From the NCBI GenBank assembly GCA_002451165.1, contig DKBH01000052.1, positions 26,133-51,548 on the forward strand: a stretch of 25,416 nucleotides of DNA, written 5' to 3'. The stretch comes from Nitrospiraceae bacterium UBA6905. GTDB taxonomy: Bacteria > Nitrospirota > Thermodesulfovibrionia > Thermodesulfovibrionales > UBA6898. A program made the position numbers and the translations under genes. A model generated the notes under the pieces. That model was not told the DNA's origin and did no database searches. It saw only the letters and a program-made list of their open reading frames with translations. Positions 18,809 through 25,416 of the stretch are shown piece after piece (within the stretch, counting starts at the first letter, position 1; each line of letters starts with the position of its first letter).

Positions 18809-20731
18809 ATGAAAGAAATTAATTCACAAGTGGCATGTAAGAGTTTAGCGATTGGTGAGGCTTCCTTAAACGTTAGGCCTATTCTTAAATGGGCTGGTGG
18901 CAAGACTCAATTATTGAGAGAGTTGCTGCCCAAAATCCCGAAAAACTATTGCCGCTACATTGAACCTTTTTTCGGCGGTGGCGCGCTTTTTTTTGCTTTA
19001 AGGCCAGCGGACGCAATTATTGCCGACAGTAATCCCGAAATTATTAATTTGTATAGGACCATTGCTGCGAATGTAGATGGCGTGATTAATTGTTTAAAGA
19101 AACATAAAAATACTGAAGACATTTTTTATAAGGTACGTGCACTAGATTGGACAAAACTTTCAGCAGAAGAAGCGGCTGCGCGGACAATCTATCTGAATCG
19201 GACCTGCTTCAATGGACTCTTTCGTGTGAATCGCCAGGGACAATTCAATACCCCATTTGGCCGGTATAAAAACCCTCGAATTCTTGATGAAGAGAATCTC
19301 GTTGCTGCATCTTCTCTGTTGCGCAAGGCTGTCATAGTTAACGGTGATTACATGGATGTATTAAAGGAGTATGCTCGCTCCGGCGATCTTGTCTTTCTTG
19401 ATCCGCCATATCTGCCGATCTCGGAATATGCAGATTTCAAGCGTTACACCAGGGAGCAATTTTATGAGGACGATCACAGAGAATTGGCGGGTGAAATTAA
19501 CAGATTGCATAACTTGGGGTGCTATACCATTTTAACAAACTCAAACCACCCGCTCGTTCATGAGCTCTATGGTCAATTCAAAATGGAAATAGTAAATACC
19601 AAACGACATATTAGTTGTAATGGGAAAGGAAGAGCTGGCGAAGATGTCATCGTAGATATCAAACCGAAGGCGCGCCTTATCTTAAGACCAGTATTAGAGC
19701 CACTGCCTGCTCAAGTATTAAAATATCCGCCGACCCGCTTCATGGGCTCAAAGAACAAGCTGCTAAAGCAGATTTGGAGTGTTGCGTCGCAGTTTCACTT
19801 CAACACTGCTATCGATTTATTTTCTGGTTCTGGAGTGGTCAGTTATATGTTTAAGGCCCAAGGAAAGGCGCTCGTTTCTAATGACTATATGGCAATGTCA
19901 GCTCTTTTTGCCAAAGCCATGATAGAGAATAACAGTGTCACGTTATCCGATGGCGATGCCATAAATTTATTAGAACCGCGGCGGCGATCCGATCGGTTTA
20001 TAGAGACTACCTTCAAGGGTCTATATTACAGCGACGAAGATAATCAGTTGATTGATACTCTGCGTGCAAATATATGGGCGCTAAAAAATCCATATAGGCG
20101 TGCTATTGCTATGTCTGCCCTCATTCGCGCCTGTATTAAGAAGCGCCCGCGCGGAATATTTACTTATACTGGTAATCGTTACGATGATGGCAGGCGTGAC
20201 ATTCATATCTCATTGCGGCAACAATTTTTAGAAGCTGTAGCAGTTATTAATAACGCTGTATTCGACAACGGCAAAGAAAATAAGGCTTGGCATGACGATG
20301 CCTTGGAATTACAGACGATGGAAGAGTGCCTTATCTATATTGACCCGCCCTATTATAGTCCTCTTTCAGATAACGAGTACGTACGACGGTATCACTTTGT
20401 TGAAGGTCTTGCACGAGACTGGAAAGGCTTGGAAATTCAGCAACACACTACCACAAAAAAATTTAGGAGTTATCCAACGCCTTTTTCGACGCGTAAGGGT
20501 GCTGCTGGCGCCTTCGACCACCTGTTCAGGAAATTCCGCAACAATGTGTTAATTGTTTCCTACTCATCGAACAGTCTTCCAACAAAGGATGAAATGATTT
20601 CAATTCTGAGCAAATACAAGAACGCCGTTGAGGTAATTCCCGTGGATTATAAATACTCGTTTGGTACGCATGGGCACAAGGTCGGGGACAATAGAAACGA
20701 CGTTCAAGAATATTTGTTTGTGGGGTTTTAA
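18809..20731 (+). CDS. Fused double Dam-type N6-adenine methyltransferase (M.FokI-like, type IIS)
   Basis: 640 residues with two complete D12-class MTase domains. Domain 1 has ILKWAGGKTQLL, IEPFFGGGALFF (SAM motif I) and VFLDPPYLP (DPPY at ~198). Domain 2 has RFMGSKNKLLKQIW, AIDLFSGSGVVSYMF and YIDPPYYSP (DPPY at ~512). Fused pairs of this size, as in M.FokI, methylate the two different strands of an asymmetric type IIS site. It is the first gene of a plus-strand cassette ending in an AlwI-like endonuclease. GC is clearly lower than the flanking phage genes, so the cassette was probably acquired separately. A TATAAT at 18782-18787 may be its promoter. Confidence 0.93.
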   Translation: MKEINSQVACKSLAIGEASLNVRPILKWAGGKTQLLRELLPKIPKNYCRYIEPFFGGGALFFALRPADAIIADSNPEIINLYRTIAANVDGVINCLKKHKNTEDIFYKVRALDWTKLSAEEAAARTIYLNRTCFNGLFRVNRQGQFNTPFGRYKNPRILDEENLVAASSLLRKAVIVNGDYMDVLKEYARSGDLVFLDPPYLPISEYADFKRYTREQFYEDDHRELAGEINRLHNLGCYTILTNSNHPLVHELYGQFKMEIVNTKRHISCNGKGRAGEDVIVDIKPKARLILRPVLEPLPAQVLKYPPTRFMGSKNKLLKQIWSVASQFHFNTAIDLFSGSGVVSYMFKAQGKALVSNDYMAMSALFAKAMIENNSVTLSDGDAINLLEPRRRSDRFIETTFKGLYYSDEDNQLIDTLRANIWALKNPYRRAIAMSALIRACIKKRPRGIFTYTGNRYDDGRRDIHISLRQQFLEAVAVINNAVFDNGKENKAWHDDALELQTMEECLIYIDPPYYSPLSDNEYVRRYHFVEGLARDWKGLEIQQHTTTKKFRSYPTPFSTRKGAAGAFDHLFRKFRNNVLIVSYSSNSLPTKDEMISILSKYKNAVEVIPVDYKYSFGTHGHKVGDNRNDVQEYLFVGF

Positions 20732-20735
20732 GCTT

Positions 20736-21749
20736 ATGGTCAGCACAGCTGATTTTCCGCAGGCCGATCGTTTGGAGCAAGTTGGTAAAGTTGTACTTGC
20801 TATTGCTAATGGAAGGCGGGCCGACGAGGAAATAGAAACTTACATCGGCTTGGATTCTTCTGGACGCCAAGGACGCTACTATCGTTTAGCCGCAGAAATG
20901 CTTGGCCTTATCACTAATCAACAAAATTATGCCGTGCTAACAACTATAGGTGAGGAATACGCACGCCTAACGAGCGCAGCTGCTCGTAAAGACTTTCTAT
21001 CACGCTGCCTGATCGAGACACCGGTTTTTCGAGCGGCCCTGCACTATATTCACAAATATAAACCAACAGATAATCAGCTCAAGAAATGGTTTCGAGCGTT
21101 TTATCCTGGCGCGCAGAGTACGGCTGACCGTCGATTTGTGACTTTCATGAACTACTTGCGCGATGCTGACTTGCTCAAGCAATCAAAGGGACATAATGAG
21201 TTAGGTAAATATAGCGGCAGTGTGGTAAAGATAACTAAGCTATCGACGGCGGGCATTACAGCTCGCAAGCCCAGAAAAACCATTATAGCGCCGCCGACTA
21301 CAGCTTCATCATCTGGTAGCATTCGCGTCGATATCGATGCGCAAAAGCGTGAACGAGCAAATCAAACACACTGGATGTTAGTTGCAGCCAAGGCTGCCTT
21401 TCTGGAAGGCCGTGGCCTCCAACCCTATGAAAACGAGCATGTTGACTTATATGCTAGTCGCGATGGGGATGTCATCCTATATGAAATGAAGTCGGTGGAT
21501 CAAGAAGGAACAAACTTGCTCGCTCAGGTAAGGAAAGCTGTCGCTCAACTCTATGAATATCGCTATATCTTTGATGAGCCTAAGGCCAGGATATGTCTTG
21601 TGACGAATCAGGCCATTGCTAATAAAGATGGGTGGCTGCTGGACTATCTCGCTAAAGATCGTTTAATTGCTTATACATGGACAGAGAATTTTAGTGATTT
21701 TAACCTTTCTGACGCCTCGAAGAATCTGCTTGGCGGTTTCAGCCCATAG
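20736..21749 (+). CDS. Winged-helix / PD-(D/E)XK protein, R-M accessory
   Basis: 337 residues. The N-terminal ~140 residues (DRLEQVGKVVLAIANGRRADEEIETYIGLDSSGRQGRYYRLAAEMLGLI) look like tandem winged-helix domains, similar to the DUF7226 type. The C-terminal part has VDLYASRDGDVILYEMKSVDQE, where D245, E250 and K252 form a D...ExK nuclease signature, followed by a helix with QVRKAVAQLYEYRY as in Mrr/RecB-like enzymes. It could be a second restriction nuclease, a specificity subunit or a guard against non-cognate DNA. The ATG is four bases after the MTase stop. Confidence 0.7.
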   Translation: MVSTADFPQADRLEQVGKVVLAIANGRRADEEIETYIGLDSSGRQGRYYRLAAEMLGLITNQQNYAVLTTIGEEYARLTSAAARKDFLSRCLIETPVFRAALHYIHKYKPTDNQLKKWFRAFYPGAQSTADRRFVTFMNYLRDADLLKQSKGHNELGKYSGSVVKITKLSTAGITARKPRKTIIAPPTTASSSGSIRVDIDAQKRERANQTHWMLVAAKAAFLEGRGLQPYENEHVDLYASRDGDVILYEMKSVDQEGTNLLAQVRKAVAQLYEYRYIFDEPKARICLVTNQAIANKDGWLLDYLAKDRLIAYTWTENFSDFNLSDASKNLLGGFSP

Positions 21750-21755
21750 AGAACG

Positions 21756-22349
21756 ATGCATCCAGATACACGTTTGGTAGCTGAGCACATGAAGGAGTTC
21801 GGGCTAAGTATTCTTGGCAGGGCAATTTGTGAGGCCACCTTTTCAGAATATGAAAGACCATTTGCACATGCATTAACCATTACACATGCTGCCCATGCAG
21901 CGGAAGTTTTGCTTAAGGCAAGAATTGCCGAAGAACACCCCTTACTGATTTTCTCGAAATTGCCGACCGCCTCGTCTACCGATAGTTTGCTATCTATAAA
22001 AGAGTTATTTGAATATGCCAAGAGTTACACATATGAAGACCTTCCCAACCTATTATGGGCCACTACAGGTCTGCGTGTAGATAAGCTCGACGAGTATAGA
22101 GAATTCGGAAAACTTAGAAATACAATTATGCATTTTGCAGTGCCTGCCATTAAATTAGCTGATGAAACACTGAAATTCGCGATAAATGTCATGGAGCCTC
22201 TCATTGATAAATTTTGGAGAGATTCGGCCATACCATATGCTGAAAATTGGGATGATGTAATTATCAGTGATGGTTATCTAAGAGAACGACTTGATGGTCT
22301 TGGTATCCACCTGACCCCTCGTATTATCAGCTTGGTGGTAAAAGAATGA
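21756..22349 (+). CDS. HEPN-like protein within the R-M operon
   Basis: 197 residues, predominantly helical. FGKLRNTIMHFAVP (R121-N-x3-H126) is the canonical RNxxxH motif of HEPN ribonucleases; it is preceded by ALTITHAAHAAEVLLKARIAE, resembling the first HEPN helix with its conserved H/E positions. HEPN proteins cleave RNA and often act as toxins or abortive-infection effectors. The start is six bases after the previous stop and the end overlaps the endonuclease gene (ATGA), so it is an integral operon member. RNase activity is inferred from the motif alone. Confidence 0.7.
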   Translation: MHPDTRLVAEHMKEFGLSILGRAICEATFSEYERPFAHALTITHAAHAAEVLLKARIAEEHPLLIFSKLPTASSTDSLLSIKELFEYAKSYTYEDLPNLLWATTGLRVDKLDEYREFGKLRNTIMHFAVPAIKLADETLKFAINVMEPLIDKFWRDSAIPYAENWDDVIISDGYLRERLDGLGIHLTPRIISLVVKE

Positions 22350-24058
22350 GGCCATGGTATTTAGGAAATACTACCGTTCGTAGTCCATTCAGACTGCGTG
22401 ACGGGCTAATTGCGTTAGCCAATTCCCCTCTTGGTGGCCACATCAAGGGCAGAGAGAATGAGATAGCCTTTGCTTGGGTGCTGCACAATAGCGGTGTGGC
22501 AAACATTGTGCGGCCTACTGCCGACGTATCCGATCTTGGGCGAAAATGGCGGGCAGCTTTGAGTCAGTTGGGGTTCATTTATCCTGAAGTTCCATCTCGT
22601 GAGGGTATACCTCAAGCTGACCTTGGAGAACCATTCACTGTCACGCCCAACGGCCGAAGGCTCATTGAAAGTGAAACAGTTCCGGGAATGCAGGAGTGTT
22701 TCCTCCGGTCGCTTGCTGCCTACTATATACCTTCGGCATTGGAACGTGGCTACCCATTCAGTGTATTTTCCCCTTTGCGGCATACGTTAGCGATTATGAT
22801 TGAACTCGAGCGGCGTACCGGAGAGAGCAGGTTAAACTTTCTTGAAATGGGATTACATGTTCAACTAACCTCATCAGACAACCCGCTTGCGGACGTGCTG
22901 AGCGGCATTTTAACATTCCGAGCTGAAAGGGAAGCGGCACCCAATAAACGCCGGTTTGATCAAGAAGCACTTACCGCAGCAGCAGCAGAGCACAATTATG
23001 TTGCTGGAACTTTCAAAGATTACGCTGACACTAACTTCCGATATCTGAAAGCTACTGGTCTCGTCCAGGGCAAAGGGCGCGGCATAGCCATTGTGCCCGA
23101 AAAGCGGGTCTTCGTGGAGCAACTGGTAGCAGATACTGGCATACCGGATAGTGACCGATCGCTCTTGATTGCCTTGTGTAATGGAGCAACCTTGCCGACT
23201 GACAATAGGGACACTGCATTGATAGTACTCGATGACCTTGTAGCACAGCTTAACCGAAGAGGCGTTCCTTTTACAGTTGTTGGCCGGCCAGTGCAGACGC
23301 CGGCGGATATCGCAATCATCCGTCACGAAATAGAGCATACTTTGGCAGAGCTTAACGAAGACGAATATGCTGGACGGCAGGCGCAGGAATGGAATGAAAT
23401 TGCAAATTATATGGACTTACTGATCAATCCACGCCGTAGACATGCAGCTGACAATGATGACGCGCTATCAATACCGCAAGCAGAAGCGCCAGCATACTTC
23501 GAATGGGTCTTATGGCGGGCATTCCTCGCCATTGACAGCCTTGTCAATAAGCCTTATGACGCACGACGCTTCAAGATTGATCAAGACTTCCTGCCAGTAA
23601 GCACCGCGCCTGGTAACGGTCCCGACCTTATCTTCGAATTCGAGAACTTTGTCGTTGTAGTAGAAGTTACCTTAACAGAGAGTTCACGGCAAGAAGCTGT
23701 TGAAGGGGAGCCCGTGCGTAGACATGTAGCAGAACTGGTAGCGCGCTATGAAAAACCAGTTTATGGGATGTTTCTTGCTAACCGAATTGACAGCAATACT
23801 GCCGAGACGTTTCGAATTGGCGTCTGGTATGCCCGTGACGACACGCGAATGCGATTGGATATCGTTCCTCTAACACTCGTACAGTTCAAGGTATTCTTTG
23901 AAGCGATGTTCACATCTCGTAATGTGCATGTCACCGCAATTCGAGAGCTGCTCGACACTTGCAGTACCTTTCGCCCCAGTCTATACGCTCCTGAATGGAA
24001 GGCGCAAATAGAACAAACCGTACAAGCGAAAGCAGCATCACTGTTGGCTGGACAATAA
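22346..24058 (+). CDS. AlwI-family type IIS restriction endonuclease
   Basis: 570 residues. The start RPWYLGNTTVRSPFRLRDGLIALANSPLGG is the signature of the AlwI/PleI/MlyI/BstNBI family, which recognises short asymmetric sites and cuts a few bases away. The C-terminal nuclease domain has PDLIFEFENFVVVVEVTLTES (P425-D426, E~439) followed by RQEAVEGEPVRRH; the usual lysine of (D/E)xK is threonine, as I recall for this family. It pairs with the double MTase at 18809-20731, which would protect both strands of the same site. The specificity cannot be read from sequence; GGATC is only the AlwI precedent. Length is normal for the family. Confidence 0.88.
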   Translation: MRPWYLGNTTVRSPFRLRDGLIALANSPLGGHIKGRENEIAFAWVLHNSGVANIVRPTADVSDLGRKWRAALSQLGFIYPEVPSREGIPQADLGEPFTVTPNGRRLIESETVPGMQECFLRSLAAYYIPSALERGYPFSVFSPLRHTLAIMIELERRTGESRLNFLEMGLHVQLTSSDNPLADVLSGILTFRAEREAAPNKRRFDQEALTAAAAEHNYVAGTFKDYADTNFRYLKATGLVQGKGRGIAIVPEKRVFVEQLVADTGIPDSDRSLLIALCNGATLPTDNRDTALIVLDDLVAQLNRRGVPFTVVGRPVQTPADIAIIRHEIEHTLAELNEDEYAGRQAQEWNEIANYMDLLINPRRRHAADNDDALSIPQAEAPAYFEWVLWRAFLAIDSLVNKPYDARRFKIDQDFLPVSTAPGNGPDLIFEFENFVVVVEVTLTESSRQEAVEGEPVRRHVAELVARYEKPVYGMFLANRIDSNTAETFRIGVWYARDDTRMRLDIVPLTLVQFKVFFEAMFTSRNVHVTAIRELLDTCSTFRPSLYAPEWKAQIEQTVQAKAASLLAGQ

Positions 24059-24064
24059 CAGGCA

Positions 24065-25416
24065 ATGAACGTCGGAATCTGGATAAGAGTCTCCACCGAA
24101 GATCAGGCCCGCGGCGAATCCCCAAAGAATCACGAACATCGAGCCCACATGTATGCGGAGCTGAAGAACTGGCATGTTGTAGAGCTGTACGATCTCTCCG
24201 GCGTTTCCGGTAAGTCGGTCATCGAACACCCCGAGGCAAAGCGCATGCTGGCCGACGTCGCCGGTGGCAAGATAAAGGCCCTTATCTTCTCGAAGCTCGC
24301 GCGTCTCGCGCGCAACGTCCGGGAGCTCCTGGACATCTCCGACCAGTTCCAACAGCACGGCGCGAACCTGGTAAGCATCGAAGAGTCGATTGATACCAGC
24401 ACGCCTGCCGGCCGTCTCCTGTTCACGGTGATCGGCGCCCTGGCGCAGTGGGAGCGTGAGGAAATTTCAGCGCGCGTCTCGGCATCCATTCCAATCCGTG
24501 CCCGCCAGGGGAAGCCCACGGGCGGCAAGGGACCCTTCGGGTACATGTGGCAGGATAAGCAACTTGTCATTAATCCTGCTGAAGCGCCGCTTGTGCGTGA
24601 GATGTTCGAGACCTTCCTAAAGACGCGAAAGCTGCAGACGACTTGGACGTTGCTGAACAAGAAGGGTTTCCGCACCCGGAACAGCGCGAAGTTTGGGAGC
24701 ACAACGCTGAAGAGGATTCTTACAGATCCCACGTACAAGGGTACAAAGCGGGCCAATTACTCCAAGAGCAAAGGTGATAAGAAGTCCTGGGTGCTGAAAC
24801 CGAAAAAGGATTGGGTTTTCTTCGATGTTGAACCCCTCGTTGACGAAAAGAAGTGGAACGAGGTGAACACGATCATAAAGCAGAACGCGGCTCCGTTCCC
24901 GTCGACACCGCCGCCAGAGGGTGGCAAGTATGCATTTTCGGGTTTGGTCGTCTGCGGTAGCTGTAAGCAAAAGATGTACGTCATGAAGCACAAGACTATG
25001 AAAGACCCTCGTTATGTTTGCCGGGGCTGCCGGGCGAAGATAGACGAGTCTGACCTTTTCACGCAGTTCCACGAGGGCCTTAAGTGCATGGTCGTCAATC
25101 CGGAGCAGCTGCAGAGCGCGGTACCGACGGATGAACAGGCGATTCTCGAAAAGGAGAACGCGCTGAAGATACTGAAGACCGAAGGTAAAGGCGTCGATCG
25201 GAAGATAGACAACCTCCTCGATCTTGTAAATGACGGCTCGCTTGATAAGAAGACTTTCTCTGAAAGGATAGGGGGCCTCCAGGAGCGTAAGCAGCAGCTC
25301 GAACAGGAGATCCCCAGGCTTGAAGGTGAAATAGCCTTCCTGAAGGCCTCAGACATTGGCAGGGACTACCTGAAGACACAGGCGACGACTCTTTACGCCA
25401 TGTGGGACACGGTGGA
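24065..25416 (+). CDS. Large serine recombinase (integrase), 3' end beyond window
   Basis: 450 codons visible. The resolvase domain starts NVGIWIRVSTEDQARGES (R8, nucleophile S10), then GVSGKSV, IFSKLARLARNVREL and FTVIGALAQWEREEIS. The recombinase domain follows (GGKGPFGYMW, LLNKKGFRTRNSAKFGSTTLKRILTDPTYKGTKR), then a zinc ribbon (CGSC...C..C near 297-320) and a long coiled coil (about 365-430). These enzymes integrate phages and islands by attP x attB exchange. It begins six bases after the endonuclease stop with a weak ribosome-binding site, and its GC is back at the phage level. It is transcribed toward the right end, so the attachment site should lie just beyond the window. Confidence 0.95.
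   Translation, partial: MNVGIWIRVSTEDQARGESPKNHEHRAHMYAELKNWHVVELYDLSGVSGKSVIEHPEAKRMLADVAGGKIKALIFSKLARLARNVRELLDISDQFQQHGANLVSIEESIDTSTPAGRLLFTVIGALAQWEREEISARVSASIPIRARQGKPTGGKGPFGYMWQDKQLVINPAEAPLVREMFETFLKTRKLQTTWTLLNKKGFRTRNSAKFGSTTLKRILTDPTYKGTKRANYSKSKGDKKSWVLKPKKDWVFFDVEPLVDEKKWNEVNTIIKQNAAPFPSTPPPEGGKYAFSGLVVCGSCKQKMYVMKHKTMKDPRYVCRGCRAKIDESDLFTQFHEGLKCMVVNPEQLQSAVPTDEQAILEKENALKILKTEGKGVDRKIDNLLDLVNDGSLDKKTFSERIGGLQERKQQLEQEIPRLEGEIAFLKASDIGRDYLKTQATTLYAMWDTV

Noticed and set aside
20661..20735. Upstream start for the winged-helix/nuclease gene
   Set aside because: It would overlap the MTase gene by about 70 bases; ATG 20736 follows the MTase stop by four bases and fits the operon spacing.

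Overview
The window looks like a Gram-negative environmental bacterium. It has cleavable signal peptides, an outer-membrane-efflux-like secreted protein, a RAYT transposase, mixed ATG/GTG/TTG starts and moderately high GC. Nitrospirota or Desulfobacterota would fit, but this is a weak inference. No rRNA, tRNA or CRISPR array is visible.

Region 1 (1-2445) is a scrapyard of small mobile DNA: a RAYT/IS200-like Y1 transposase running off the left edge, an IS30 transposase N-terminal remnant, an orphan PD-(D/E)XK-like nuclease, a phage-like coiled-coil tail fragment, and several GGGGTCAGGTC repeats including a 23-bp inverted pair. Region 2 (2449-4107) is a hicB-hicA toxin-antitoxin pair and a comM (YifB, Mg-chelatase-like AAA+ ATPase) gene cut off at its conserved AMNP motif.

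Region 3 (about 4105 to beyond 25416) reads as one integrated phage-like element with a large serine integrase at its right end. From the left it holds an HTH protein, a secreted TPR protein and a minus-strand recombination operon (6055-9391: HNH, RecB/Cas4-like nuclease, Sak4-like ATPase, small proteins). Next come 0.94 kb without a convincing gene and several cargo cassettes (10428-13834). A ten-gene minus-strand replication operon (13870-18041) follows: Cro-like regulator, lambda-O-like initiator with an internal iteron origin, RusA, and an unusual membrane/secreted module. A LexA/CI-type repressor (18121-18753) is divergent from it. A four-gene plus-strand restriction-modification cassette (18809-24058) and the integrase (24065-) complete the window.

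Six copies of a 16-bp palindrome, consensus GTAAGCTATAGCTTAC, sit at the two early promoters, at the repressor promoter and at two internal gene junctions. They tie the operons into one repressor-controlled regulon. The repressor promoter has a perfect TATAAT placed so that the mRNA should be leaderless, as for lambda cI. No terminase, capsid or tail gene is present, so the element may be a phage satellite or defective prophage. The strongest candidates for undescribed biology are the AlwI/FokI-like R-M operon carrying a HEPN protein (RNxxxH) and a winged-helix/PD-(D/E)XK protein, the NlpC/P60-like + helical + DUF6941-like cassette, the two-gene unknown pair at 12916-13834, and the TolC-like/TM-ATPase/YdjM-like module inside the replication operon.
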